This document shows, piece after piece, positions 50,726 through 59,760 of a stretch of 64,000 nt of DNA. The notes below the pieces were generated by a model. That model was not told where the DNA came from, made no database searches, and worked only from the letters and a program-made list of their open reading frames with translations. The position numbers were made by a program, and so were the translations under genes. Where the stretch lies: assembly GCA_947498985.1 (NCBI GenBank), contig CANMMF010000010.1, forward strand, positions 92,927-156,926. Reading direction: 5' to 3'. Source of the stretch: an uncultured Paracoccaceae bacterium. GTDB lineage: Bacteria; Pseudomonadota; Alphaproteobacteria; Rhodobacterales; Rhodobacteraceae. The stretch's first letter is position 1. Each line of letters begins with the position of its first letter.

Positions 50726-52246
50726 TCACGCCGACCCGTCGAAAAGCCCCGCATAGCTCTCTCGCAACACGTTCTTTTGCACTTTGCCCATCGTATTGCG
50801 CGGCAGCGCGTCGATCACGATCACCTGCTTGGGCAGCTTGTATCTGGCCAGCCGCGCGCCTGCTTCCGCGCGCAAGGCCTCGGGATCTGGCGTCGCACCC
50901 TCGGCGGCCACCACAACCGCCACCACGGCCTCGCCGAAATCGCGATGCGGCACGCCGATCACCGCGGATTCGCCGACACCTTGCTGCGCATCCAGCACGC
51001 GCTCGACCTCTTTGGGATAGACGTTGTAGCCTCCGGAGATGATCAGATCCTTCTGCCGCCCGACGATGGAGACATAGCCGTCGGCGCTGATCTGCCCCAG
51101 ATCGCCGGTGATGAAAAACCCGTCCGCGCGCAGTTCTTCGGCGGTCTTCTCCGGCATCCCCCAATAGCCCTTGAAGACGTTGGGGCCGCGCACCTCGATC
51201 ATGCCGGTCTCGCCCTGCGCCAGCTCCGCGCCGGTTTCGGGATCGGTGATCCGGACCTCCACATCCGGCAGCGGCAGCCCCACCGTGCCCGCGCGCCGGT
51301 CGCCCTCATAGGGGTTCGAGGTGTTCATCCCGGTCTCGGTCATCCCGTAGCGTTCGAGAATGGCATGGCCGGTGCGCTCGCGGAACGCCACATGCGTCTC
51401 GGCGCGCAACGGCGCGCTGCCGGAGGTGAATAGCCGCATATGCCCGGCCTGCGCGCGGTCGAACGCGGGCGCGTCGAGCAGGCGGGTGTAGAAGGTCGGC
51501 ACCCCCATCATCGCTGTCGCATGTGGCAGCGCCTCCAGCACCGCGTCGACGGAAAAGGAGGGCAGCCAGATCATCGCGCCGCCACGCAGCATCGACACGT
51601 TGCAGGCGACAAAGAGCCCGTGCGCGTGAAAGATCGGCAACGCGTGCAGCAACACGTCCTCGGCGGTGAAGCGCCAGATCCCGGCCAGCGATTGCGCGTT
51701 GGAGAGCAGATTGCCCTGCGTCAGCATCGCGCCTTTCGACCGCCCCGTCGTACCGGAGGTATAGAGAAAACAGGCAAGATCGTCGCTGTCGCAGGGCGTC
51801 ACCGTGTTGGCAGGTGTGGATTTTGCCGCCGCCTCGGCAAGACTGCCCGCACCACTTGCCTCCATCGTCAGGAGCCGCGCATTGGCGGCATCGGCGACAG
51901 GCTGCAGGGCAGTGGCGGCTTCAGGGTCGCAGACCACCAGACCGGGGCCCGCATTGTCGAGAAAATATCCGATCTCCTCGGGTGTGTAGGCGGTGTTGAG
52001 CGGCAGGAAGATCACGCCGGAGCGCAGGCATGCCAGATAGAGCGCCAGCGCATCGGGGCTCTTGGCGACCTGCAAGGCCAGCCGGTCGCCTTTCTGCAAC
52101 CCGATCTCTGCCAGCGCACCGGCGAACCGCGCCACACGCGCCGCCATCTCCGCATAGCTGATCGTCCCGCCATCGGGCAGATAGAGCAGCACATCCTCGC
52201 GCGTGGCGTGCTGGCCAAGCACTGCATCGTAAAGCGGGTTGGTCAT
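50726..52246 (-). CDS. Malonyl-CoA synthetase-like (MatB-type) acyl-CoA ligase
   Basis: The protein has 506 residues, the size of MatB. Adenylation motifs are YTSGTTGRSKGAMLTQGNL, YGMTETGMNTSNPYEGDRR and FITGDLGQISADGY, and the C-terminal Lys is in PRNTMGKVQKNVLR. The segment HALPIFHAHGLFVACNVSML is characteristic of the MatB/RpfB branch, which activates malonate and methylmalonate. With a mesaconyl-CoA-hydratase-like gene next to it, a substituted dicarboxylate is a possible substrate. ATGA overlaps the hydratase stop. Confidence 0.82.
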   Translation of the reverse strand: MTNPLYDAVLGQHATREDVLLYLPDGGTISYAEMAARVARFAGALAEIGLQKGDRLALQVAKSPDALALYLACLRSGVIFLPLNTAYTPEEIGYFLDNAGPGLVVCDPEAATALQPVADAANARLLTMEASGAGSLAEAAAKSTPANTVTPCDSDDLACFLYTSGTTGRSKGAMLTQGNLLSNAQSLAGIWRFTAEDVLLHALPIFHAHGLFVACNVSMLRGGAMIWLPSFSVDAVLEALPHATAMMGVPTFYTRLLDAPAFDRAQAGHMRLFTSGSAPLRAETHVAFRERTGHAILERYGMTETGMNTSNPYEGDRRAGTVGLPLPDVEVRITDPETGAELAQGETGMIEVRGPNVFKGYWGMPEKTAEELRADGFFITGDLGQISADGYVSIVGRQKDLIISGGYNVYPKEVERVLDAQQGVGESAVIGVPHRDFGEAVVAVVVAAEGATPDPEALRAEAGARLARYKLPKQVIVIDALPRNTMGKVQKNVLRESYAGLFDGSA

Positions 52247-53112
52247 GCGGCATCTCCGGTCTGCTGGGGCCTGAACGTGAGCGTCACGGTCATCGCGGTC
52301 ATGCCCTCGGGCGTGCGGGCCCAGAGCGTGATGCCGCCATCCGGCTCATGGCGCCCTTTCAGCCGAAACGGATCCTGCGCAAAAAGCGGCGACATCGCCC
52401 GGATCTGCACATCCTCCAGCTCCCGCCCAGACGCCTGGGAGAGCCCCAGTTCGATTAGCAGCGTCGCGGTCAGCGGGCCGTGCACCAGAAGTCCGGGATA
52501 CCCCTCGACCTGCCGGGTGTAAGGCGCGTCATAATGGATCTTGTGGCCGTAAAAGATCAGCGCGGAATAGCGAAACAGCAACACCGTATCGGGCTGAACC
52601 GCGCGGCCAAAGGTGGCATCCCCGGGCGCGGGCGTGCCTGCGGGAGGCGGCGCGCCGGGCTGAGGCGGCTTGCGGTAGACGATGGTCTGCGTCTCGGTCA
52701 ACCGGTGCGCGCCACCCACCGTAAACGCATGATCCAACGTGACAAAACACAAGCGCCCGCTGCGCCCGGACGTCTCCTTGATGGCACGGATGGTGGAAGT
52801 CTTGCGCACGTGATCGCCGATCCTCAGAGGCGCTGTTATCCGCACGCCGCCACCCGCCCACATGCGGCGCGGCAGGCCGAAATCCGGGATGAAGCGGCCC
52901 AGCGCCTCGTGCCCGTCGGGCCCCAGATCGGAGGCTTTGATTTGCGGGTTGAAGTAGAGGTAATGCCAGAAGGGCGGCAAGGCGTCGCCCGCGCCAAGGG
53001 TCGGATCCTGATCCAGCGTCAATTGGAAATGCCGTGCCGGACGCGGGTCGAGCACGTCCTCGACGGTTTCGCTGCGCCCGACTGCGGCGTCAACCTCCGG
53101 GGCCACGGTCAT
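52243..53112 (-). CDS. Mesaconyl-C4-CoA hydratase/HTD2-type MaoC dehydratase
   Basis: The protein has 289 residues with two hot-dog halves: an N-terminal FAS1-like dehydratase region (ALPPFWHYLYFNPQ, RRMWAGGGVRI) and a C-terminal MaoC half with RYSALIFYGHKIHYD and YPGLLVHGPLTATLL. The Asp-His hydratase pair lies in HKIHYD. Family members hydrate mesaconyl-C4-CoA (3-hydroxypropionate cycle) or 3-methylfumaryl-CoA. The ATG at 53112 shares a base with the crotonase stop; an in-frame GTG at 53115 is an alternative. It points to C5 dicarboxylate thioesters. Confidence 0.78.
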   Translation of the reverse strand: MTVAPEVDAAVGRSETVEDVLDPRPARHFQLTLDQDPTLGAGDALPPFWHYLYFNPQIKASDLGPDGHEALGRFIPDFGLPRRMWAGGGVRITAPLRIGDHVRKTSTIRAIKETSGRSGRLCFVTLDHAFTVGGAHRLTETQTIVYRKPPQPGAPPPAGTPAPGDATFGRAVQPDTVLLFRYSALIFYGHKIHYDAPYTRQVEGYPGLLVHGPLTATLLIELGLSQASGRELEDVQIRAMSPLFAQDPFRLKGRHEPDGGITLWARTPEGMTAMTVTLTFRPQQTGDAA

Positions 53113-53921
53113 CACAGCCCCCGAAAGCGCGGCGCGCGCTTTTCGGCGAAAGCGGCCTGGCCTTCACGGTAATCCGCGCTGTCGAAACACGCCGCGACCA
53201 TCGCGTCTATCCGTGCCCGATCGCGCGCGCCCTCCGGCCCGGCCAATGCGCGCAGCGACGCCTTGACGGCCCGGATCGTCAAAGGCGCGTTTGCGGCGAT
53301 GCCCTGCACGATCTCGTCCGTCTGCGCGTCAAAGACGTCGGTCGCAAACAGCCGGTCGCAGATGCCTTTCCGCAGCGCTTCGCCGGCGGGCATCTTGCGG
53401 GCGGTGAAGAGCAAATCGGCGGTGGTCGATGGCCCGAGCCTGCGGTGCAACGCGCCCACCGCGTCAAACCCGTAGCCCAGCCCCAGCCGCGCAGGCGTGA
53501 TGGCAAAGCGCGCATCCTCTGCCGCAAGACGCAGGTCGCAGCGCATCGCGATTCCCAGCCCGCCGCCGACGCAATAGCCGCGGATCAGCGCCAGAGTCGG
53601 CACCGGCAGCGCCTCGAGCGCCACCTCGGCGCGCGCGACCATGGCATTGTAGCGCCCGGACACCGAGGTGCCGGAGCGGTTTTCGGCGAACTCCGAGATA
53701 TCGGCGCCGGACACGAAAGCGCGGGTTCCGGCGCCGCGCAGCGTCACCACGCGCAGATCGTCATCATCCGCCAGCGCTTCGGCGGTGTCGCCCAGCGCCT
53801 CCCACATGCCCAGACGCATGGCGTTCAGCCGGTCGGGATTGTTGAAGGTGATCGCGGCAACCGGCCCGTCGCGCGCAACCAGCAGCCCGCCGCCCGCATG
53901 CTCCTGCACCCTGCCGGTCAT
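53112..53921 (-). CDS. Enoyl-CoA hydratase/isomerase (crotonase) family protein
   Basis: The protein has 269 residues. It shows AFVSGADISEFAE and GYCVGGGLGIAMRCD (oxyanion hole) but not the two hydratase glutamates: the first is Gly in GGGLGIA, the second Ala in FAITPARLGLGYGFD. It is closely similar in pattern to the crotonase at 24557. Both probably belong to one non-hydratase subfamily. It lies between cupin and hydratase genes, with a 31-nt gap to the cupin. Confidence 0.84.
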   Translation of the reverse strand: MTGRVQEHAGGGLLVARDGPVAAITFNNPDRLNAMRLGMWEALGDTAEALADDDDLRVVTLRGAGTRAFVSGADISEFAENRSGTSVSGRYNAMVARAEVALEALPVPTLALIRGYCVGGGLGIAMRCDLRLAAEDARFAITPARLGLGYGFDAVGALHRRLGPSTTADLLFTARKMPAGEALRKGICDRLFATDVFDAQTDEIVQGIAANAPLTIRAVKASLRALAGPEGARDRARIDAMVAACFDSADYREGQAAFAEKRAPRFRGL

Positions 53922-53952
53922 CGCACGTGTGCCCGGCGGTGGTTTTTGGGTC

Positions 53953-54342
53953 TCATGCAACCGCTCCCGGGTTGAGGTAATACTGGATCTCGAAGAACAC
54001 GCAGCCGTCGGGTGAAGTGAAGGGCCCGTGCGGCGTGCCCGGCGGGCGGCAGGCAAAGGCGGGGGCGGAAAATACCTCTCCGCCCTGCCCCGACGCGTCG
54101 CAGCCCGTTACCAGCCCGCCCGAGATCAGATAGACCTCTTCCCAGTAGTCGTGCAGGAAGATGTCCGGCGCCACGGTGCCCGGCTGAAAACGGATGAGCC
54201 GCGTGCGCACACCCAGCTTGGCGGTCTCGTCAAGCGCGCCCGACAACATCTTCTGTTCGACCCCCGGCGCGCCGCCGGGCACCGGCTCCCAGCCTTCGGC
54301 AGTGTCGAGCTCGTGAAACGGCACTTCGGGTTTGGGCATCAT
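53953..54342 (-). CDS. Cupin-domain protein
   Basis: The protein has 129 residues, a single cupin barrel. ATG 54342 follows AAAGGA. The metal ligands are visible in LHDYWEEVYLISG (His and Glu of motif 1) and in PPGTPHGPFTS (His of motif 2). Small cupins act as dioxygenases, isomerases or ligand binders. It is the first gene of a leftward operon under the divergent region 54343-54753. Confidence 0.8.
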   Translation of the reverse strand: MMPKPEVPFHELDTAEGWEPVPGGAPGVEQKMLSGALDETAKLGVRTRLIRFQPGTVAPDIFLHDYWEEVYLISGGLVTGCDASGQGGEVFSAPAFACRPPGTPHGPFTSPDGCVFFEIQYYLNPGAVA

Positions 54343-54753
54343 GGCGGTGTCCTTTGGTTCAGCGCATGTCGCAGCGGCTTGGGCTGGCCTCTTCGCAGGC
54401 CGCCATCGCATGGCTGATCCTAGCGGGTCTGCGCCGTCTCTCAACCGCGGTGATGCGATTTTTGGTATACAGAGATCCCGGACGGGGTGAAAGCGCCCAT
54501 TTGTCGATGGCGTCACCCGCTTCGCCTAACCTTTTGACATAAAGCGATTAGACCGCGAAATCTCATAAATAATTCCGAAAAATCATCCCACACATCAAAG
54601 TTAATCCTCAGGATCATTTGATTTTTTGTACACAAAGTTCACCTTACCTCCTGCAGAGACCGCATGGCCGCCCGATCCGGCAAAAGACGCGGGCCCTGAC
54701 GCGCAAGATAAAACCGCCTGACGCAAGGCGGCACCACCAACAGGAGAGACCCC
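54343..54753. promoter_or_regulatory. Divergent regulatory region between the cupin and PotABCD-type operons
   Basis: This 411-nt gap is distinctly more AT-rich than its neighbours (54530-54640). It lacks the TGTCCGGACA box. Two similar T-rich palindromic elements occur, TTTTTGGTATACAGAGA at 54459-54475 and TTTTTGTACACAAA at 54623-54636, which look like GntR-type GT-TA-AC operators. TTGACA is at 54534-54539, without a convincing -10. No regulator gene lies beside it. Confidence 0.5.
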
Positions 54754-55917
54754 ATGAACCAGACCGAGTTCAATCGCCGCCAGTTTGTGGCGCTGCTTGG
54801 CGCAAGCGCCGCGGCTGCCGGCCTGCCGTCCATCGCCCGCGCGCAGGACGCGCTGAAGCTCTGGGCGCCGGGCATCGCCAAGGTGGGCGCGCAGGACTGG
54901 ACCGACATGGAGGCGCAATCGGGCATCTCGATCAACGCCATCGCCAAATCCGCCCGCGCCGACGAGGCGATCCAGAAAATGGTCGTGGGTGACGGCAACG
55001 CGCTTTACGACGCGATGACCGACAATGGCGGCGGCATGGAGGACGCGCTGGCGAGCCAGGGCGCGATTGTCGAGCTCGACACCGCGCGCATCCCCAACTG
55101 GGCCAACCTGCTGGAAAGCTACCGCGAGGGCGGCAAATCCGCCGACACCATCCGCCACGAAGGCAAGGTGGTCGCGGTGCCCTATATCTCCAACGCCGAC
55201 AGCCTTGCCTTCAACCACGATGAGATCGGCGAGGAGCTGACCTCGTGGGAGGCGCTCTTTGACAGCCAGTTCCGCGGGCGCGCGGCGATGCAGAACGATT
55301 TCGGCCCGACGCTGACCAACACCGCGATCTACCTCAAGCAATCGGGCAAGGGCGATATCGACAACCCGTCGGACATGTCCGAGGACGAGGTGCGCCAGAC
55401 CTGCGAGTTCCTCATCGATCTGAAGAAAAAGGGCCATTTCCGCACTTTCTGGGACGGTGTGCAGAACGGCGCGGACCTGCTCAGCTCCGAAGAGGTGCTG
55501 GTCTCGTCCTGCTGGGAGGTCATCCAGATCTTTGCCGCGCGCAAGAACGGGCAGGACATCCGCTACGGCTCGATGAAGGAGGGCCACCAGTCGTGGAACA
55601 ACGTGGTGATGCTGACCCGCGGCGGGCAGGAACGCGGCATGGAGGACGCGTTCTACAACCTCGCCAATCTCTATCTCGATCCGTGGTTCGGCGCGCGCAC
55701 GCTGGCGGGGCTCGGCTTCACGCCGCAGATGACCGGTGTGGACGCCTATATCGAGGGCAACCCGGACGATTTCGACGCCGAGACCAAGGCGCTTCTGTCC
55801 GAGCGGCTCTCCCGCAAATCCGAGCGTCTGGCCAATCCCGGCAACGCCTGGCAGAACGTCTTTCCGACCAACATTCGCGCCTACCAGGACTGGTGGGCCC
55901 GGGTGCAGGCCGCGTGA
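54754..55917 (+). CDS. ABC transporter substrate-binding protein, spermidine/putrescine (PotD) type
   Basis: The protein has 387 residues and starts at ATG 54754 behind AGGAGAG. A twin-arginine leader (NRRQFVALLGASAAAAG, cleaved near ARAQD) suggests Tat export. The mature part (LKLWAPGIAKVGAQDW, VAVPYISNADSLAFNHDEI) follows the SBP_bac_8 fold of the PotD/iron-type group. It leads an operon with two permeases, an ATPase and three catabolic genes. The ligand is a polyamine, amino acid derivative or similar cation, but is not determined. Confidence 0.85.
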   Translation: MNQTEFNRRQFVALLGASAAAAGLPSIARAQDALKLWAPGIAKVGAQDWTDMEAQSGISINAIAKSARADEAIQKMVVGDGNALYDAMTDNGGGMEDALASQGAIVELDTARIPNWANLLESYREGGKSADTIRHEGKVVAVPYISNADSLAFNHDEIGEELTSWEALFDSQFRGRAAMQNDFGPTLTNTAIYLKQSGKGDIDNPSDMSEDEVRQTCEFLIDLKKKGHFRTFWDGVQNGADLLSSEEVLVSSCWEVIQIFAARKNGQDIRYGSMKEGHQSWNNVVMLTRGGQERGMEDAFYNLANLYLDPWFGARTLAGLGFTPQMTGVDAYIEGNPDDFDAETKALLSERLSRKSERLANPGNAWQNVFPTNIRAYQDWWARVQAA

Positions 55918-55924
55918 CCGGCGC

Positions 55925-56839
55925 GTGGCCACGGTAACAACCAATCCTGTCGGCAGGACCCGTCCTGCCGACAGCCCGCGCGAAAGCTGGAGCGAAAAGC
56001 TGGGGCGCTGGGTGTTTTACCTGCCGCTCATCTTCATGGTGCTGTTCTTCGCCATCCCGATGGCGGCCACCGTGGTCTTCAGCGTGTTCGAGCGCACGAT
56101 GTTCTGGATGGAGCCGGGCTTCACGCTCTTTTCCTACGAGAATTTCTTCTTCTCGGCCCGGCTGACGAATTTCCTCGATTCGATGAAATATTCGCTGATC
56201 GCCGTGGCGATCTGCTTTGTGCTGGGCTTTCCCATCGCCGTTTTCGTGCGCAAGTCGATCCCGCAGGTGGCGCAGCACCGGGTGGTGCTGCTGTTCATCC
56301 TGCCCTTCATGGTCTCAGAGATCATCCGCGTCTTTGCCCTGCGCCCGGTGCTGCAGCGCAACGGGCTGGTGAACACCACCCTGCAGAACCTCGGCCTCAT
56401 CGACGAGCCGCTGACCGTCCTGCTCTATTCCCATACCGGCGTGGTGATCGGAGAGGTCATGTCCTTTCTGCCCTTCATCGTCTTTTCGGGTTTTCTGGCG
56501 ATGGAGGCGGTGCCGAAATACATCTTCGAGGTCTGCGATGATCTGGGTGTCGGCCCGTGGCGGCGCTTTTGTGACGTGATCCTGCCGCTGGCGGCACCGG
56601 GGATCTTTGCAGGCTCGGTCTTCATCTTCGTAAACGGTCTGGGTGTCGCGCTCCTTCCCAACATCCTGGGCGGTCCGGGGGCGGTCAATGCCGGGCTGAT
56701 TGCCACGCAGGCGATCACCGCGCTCGACTTCCCGCTCGCCATGGCGGTGAGTGCCATCATGATGGCCACGCTGATGACGCTTCTGTGGATCGGTCACAGG
56801 CTCTTTGACCTGACCCGCATCCTGTCACCGCTGAGCTGA
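55925..56839 (+). CDS. ABC transporter permease, PotB type
   Basis: The protein has 304 residues from GTG 55925, 7 nt after the binding-protein stop; no ATG is available nearby. It has six membrane segments and an EAA-type loop FEVCDDLGVGPWRRFCDVIL followed by PLAAPGIFAG. It forms the channel with the PotC-type protein. Confidence 0.85.
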   Translation: MATVTTNPVGRTRPADSPRESWSEKLGRWVFYLPLIFMVLFFAIPMAATVVFSVFERTMFWMEPGFTLFSYENFFFSARLTNFLDSMKYSLIAVAICFVLGFPIAVFVRKSIPQVAQHRVVLLFILPFMVSEIIRVFALRPVLQRNGLVNTTLQNLGLIDEPLTVLLYSHTGVVIGEVMSFLPFIVFSGFLAMEAVPKYIFEVCDDLGVGPWRRFCDVILPLAAPGIFAGSVFIFVNGLGVALLPNILGGPGAVNAGLIATQAITALDFPLAMAVSAIMMATLMTLLWIGHRLFDLTRILSPLS

Positions 56840-56849
56840 GGGGCGCGCG

Positions 56850-57734
56850 ATGGACGATTATGCAAATCCCTGGCTGCACCGGCTGAAATGGGGCTACCTT
56901 CTGCTGGTCGTGCTCACGCTGATGACGCCGGTGTTCTACGTCATGTACGTCTCGTTCAACGCCAACGGCTTTGGCGCCAACGCCTATGATTTCACCTGGG
57001 AGTGGTACCGGCTGGTCTTTTCCGACGAGCTTCTGCTGGGCGCGCTGCGCTGGACGCTGATGCTGGCTGTCACCGTCACGGTGATCGCGGTGCCGATGGC
57101 GCTGCTGGCGGCCAAACACTACAAGGCCACGCGTAACAAGCTCTTCCCGGTCTTCCTGCTCTTGGCGCCGCTCTTTGTGCCGCCGGACATCCTGGGCTCG
57201 GCCTTGCTGGTGTTTTTCAAGAACCTCAACCTGTCGCTGATCTGGCTCGGGGACCAGCTGGGCACCTCGATCTTCGACAGCTGGTTCCGGCTCAGCTTTC
57301 TCACCGCGGTGATCGGGCTTATCATCTACACGATCCCCTATTCCTTCATCGTGATCCTGATCACCATGGGCCGCTACCGCCCCGAACAGACCGAGGCCGC
57401 CCGTGCCTGCGGTGCCAATGGCTGGCGCGCGTTCTGGGATATCGAGTTTCCGCAGATCCGCCCCGGCGTGCTCAGCGCCTGCGCCTTCACGGTGATCCTC
57501 GTGTTCAACGAATACACCCGCACCAGCCTGCTGAAAGGCGGGTTCGACACCTTCACCACCGTGTTGATCAGCCAGATGCTCAACACCGGCATGTCACCGC
57601 AATCCTATGCCATGTCGGCGATGGTCAGCTTCGTTGCCATTGCGCTCATCGGCTCCATCATCCTCTGGACCCTGATCCGGGCCGAGACGCTCAGCCGCGT
57701 TGCCCGGGCCAAGGCCGAACCCGTGATGTCCTGA
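56850..57734 (+). CDS. ABC transporter permease, PotC type
   Basis: The protein has 294 residues; ATG 56850 follows GAGGGG. Six membrane segments and the coupling loop EAARACGANGWRAFWDIEFP are visible. It pairs with the PotB-type permease 10 nt upstream. Confidence 0.9.
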   Translation: MDDYANPWLHRLKWGYLLLVVLTLMTPVFYVMYVSFNANGFGANAYDFTWEWYRLVFSDELLLGALRWTLMLAVTVTVIAVPMALLAAKHYKATRNKLFPVFLLLAPLFVPPDILGSALLVFFKNLNLSLIWLGDQLGTSIFDSWFRLSFLTAVIGLIIYTIPYSFIVILITMGRYRPEQTEAARACGANGWRAFWDIEFPQIRPGVLSACAFTVILVFNEYTRTSLLKGGFDTFTTVLISQMLNTGMSPQSYAMSAMVSFVAIALIGSIILWTLIRAETLSRVARAKAEPVMS

Positions 57735-57751
57735 CCCGAAGGGAGGCCAGA

Positions 57752-58846
57752 ATGACCAAGACCCCCGCCCCCGCCGTCGAGCTGCGCGGCCTTGCCAAGC
57801 ATTACGGTGACGTCGTGGCGCTGACCGACGTCGATCTGAGCATCGCGGCGGGCGAATATTTTGTGCTGCTCGGGCCTTCGGGCGGCGGCAAGACCACGCT
57901 CTTGCGCACCATCGGCGGCTTTCACCGGCCCACCAAGGGCGAGGTGCTGCTGCACGGACAGGAGGTCGGTCACCTGCCGCCCGACAAGCGCCCCACCACC
58001 ATGGTTTTTCAGGCCTACGCGCTTTTTCCGCATATGAGCGTGACGCAGAATGTGGGCTACGGGCTGAAGGTTGCGGGCATGGACAAGGCGCAGGCCGCCG
58101 AAAAGACCGCCGCCGCGCTGGAGATGGTCGGGCTCGACACATTTGCCGACCGCAGGCCGCACGAGCTTTCAGGCGGTCAGCAGCAGCGCGTGCAACTGGC
58201 CCGCGCCTTCGTGCTCGACCGCGATATCCTGCTTCTGGACGAACCCTTGGCGGCGCTTGATGCGCAGTTGCGCAAGGACATGTGTCTGGAGCTCAAACAT
58301 CTGCAGGAAAAGGTCGGCATCACCTTCATCCATGTCACGCACAATCAGGAAGAGGCGATGACCGTGGCCGACCGCATCGCGCTGATCGCCAACGGCCGGC
58401 TTGTGGAACACGGGGCCGCCCGCGACATCTACCGCGCGCCGCAAAAGGCGTTCACCGCCAGCTTTGTGGGTGAGAACAACCTGCTTTCGGGCCGTGTGAC
58501 GGAGACCGCCGGTCAGACCGCCCGGATCGATGTGGGCGGCACCGCGCTCCGCGTCGACCGGCGCGGACAACAGGTGCAAACAGGACAGGACGTGACGCTC
58601 TCGATCCGCTCCGAAAGCGTGGCTCTCGACACCGCACCGGACACCGAGGAAGACGGCACCTCGCTTGTCGGCAGCTATAACGAGGCGGTCTATCTGGGGC
58701 TCACCACCTCGCATCTGGTGCATCTGCCCGACGGCACCGAGATGGTCTCGCGTGTGATCGCCGATCAGGATGACATGATGCCCGCCGCGGGCGCGCCGGT
58801 GCGCCTGAGCTGGCAACCCGACGCCATCCGCCTGCATGTGGAGTGA
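57752..58846 (+). CDS. ABC transporter ATP-binding protein, PotA type
   Basis: The protein has 364 residues. Walker A GPSGGGKTTLL, signature HELSGGQQQRVQLARA, Walker B LLLDEPLAALD and H-loop HVTHNQEEAM are all intact, unlike the fused ATPase at 32883. A C-terminal TOBE-type domain (VTLSIRSESVAL) follows. It powers import through the PotB/PotC-type permeases. Confidence 0.92.
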   Translation: MTKTPAPAVELRGLAKHYGDVVALTDVDLSIAAGEYFVLLGPSGGGKTTLLRTIGGFHRPTKGEVLLHGQEVGHLPPDKRPTTMVFQAYALFPHMSVTQNVGYGLKVAGMDKAQAAEKTAAALEMVGLDTFADRRPHELSGGQQQRVQLARAFVLDRDILLLDEPLAALDAQLRKDMCLELKHLQEKVGITFIHVTHNQEEAMTVADRIALIANGRLVEHGAARDIYRAPQKAFTASFVGENNLLSGRVTETAGQTARIDVGGTALRVDRRGQQVQTGQDVTLSIRSESVALDTAPDTEEDGTSLVGSYNEAVYLGLTTSHLVHLPDGTEMVSRVIADQDDMMPAAGAPVRLSWQPDAIRLHVE

Positions 58847-58851
58847 GCGTC

Positions 58852-59760
58852 ATGTCCTCCAACCCCCGCGTCCCGTTCCAGCTTGCGTCCGAACGCCCGA
58901 TCCTGCCGCCGCTGGACGGCAAATCCCTGATCGTGCATGTGGTCATGAACATCGAATACTGGCCCTTCGACCGGCCGATGCCGCGCGGCATCATTCCCGC
59001 ACCGCACGGCGCCTCACCGCCGCCGCCGGATGTGCCGAACTTCTCCTGGGTCGAATATGGCATGCGCTGCGGCATGCCCCGCATGCTCGACATGTTTGCC
59101 CGTCATGACGTGCCGGTCTCGGCCTTTCTGAACGCGCAGGTGGCCGATATCTACCCGTCGCTGATGGCAGCAGTGGTCGATGCGGGGTGGGAGCTGGTGG
59201 GGCACGGCTGGTTCCAGCAATCGCTGAAACAGGCCGGGGACGAGGCCGCGGTGATCCGCCAGAGCCTCGACCGGCTGGAGCAGGTCACCGGGCAACGGCC
59301 CAGGTCGTGGCTTGGTCCGGGGCTTGGGGAAAGCCTCGAGACCCCCGACATCCTGCAATCGGAGGGCATCGAGTTTCTGCATGACTGGGCGCTCGACGAT
59401 CTGCCGGTCTGGATCGACACAACAGGCGGCCCCATCGTCGGCCTGCCCTATACGTTCGAGCTGAATGACGTGCCGATCTATGCGGTGCAGAACGGCTCAA
59501 GTGACGAGTACGAAAAACGTCTGGCCGCGACGCTCGCGGTCTACGAGCGCGAGATGGCGGCGACCGGACAGCCGCGCATCGTCACGCTGGCGCTGCATCC
59601 GCATATCATCGGCGTGCCGCATATCGCCTATCATTTCGAGCGCGCGCTCGGGATGCTGAGCGCGCGCGACGACACGGTCTTTGTGACCTCCAGCGTGATG
59701 GGCGAGTGGTTTCGCAGCGCCGCTCCGGCGGGCGCGCGGGCCGAGGGCCCCGCGTCATGA
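58852..59760 (+). CDS. Polysaccharide deacetylase family protein (PuuE-like group)
   Basis: The protein has 302 residues from ATG 58852 (GGAG 9 nt upstream); GTG 58843, overlapping the ATPase stop, is an alternative. The NodB fold is shown by VVMNIEYWPFDRPMPRG, VDAGWELVGHGWFQQS (His-Gly-Trp) and PRSWLGPGLGESLETPDI. It differs strongly from the deacetylase at 29599. Being in an ABC import operon, it probably cleaves a C-N bond of the imported compound. Confidence 0.83.
   Translation: MSSNPRVPFQLASERPILPPLDGKSLIVHVVMNIEYWPFDRPMPRGIIPAPHGASPPPPDVPNFSWVEYGMRCGMPRMLDMFARHDVPVSAFLNAQVADIYPSLMAAVVDAGWELVGHGWFQQSLKQAGDEAAVIRQSLDRLEQVTGQRPRSWLGPGLGESLETPDILQSEGIEFLHDWALDDLPVWIDTTGGPIVGLPYTFELNDVPIYAVQNGSSDEYEKRLAATLAVYEREMAATGQPRIVTLALHPHIIGVPHIAYHFERALGMLSARDDTVFVTSSVMGEWFRSAAPAGARAEGPAS

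Noticed and set aside
54534..54539. Promoter at TTGACA in the cupin/PotD gap
   Set aside because: No convincing -10 at 16-18 nt; kept only as a note within the regulatory region.
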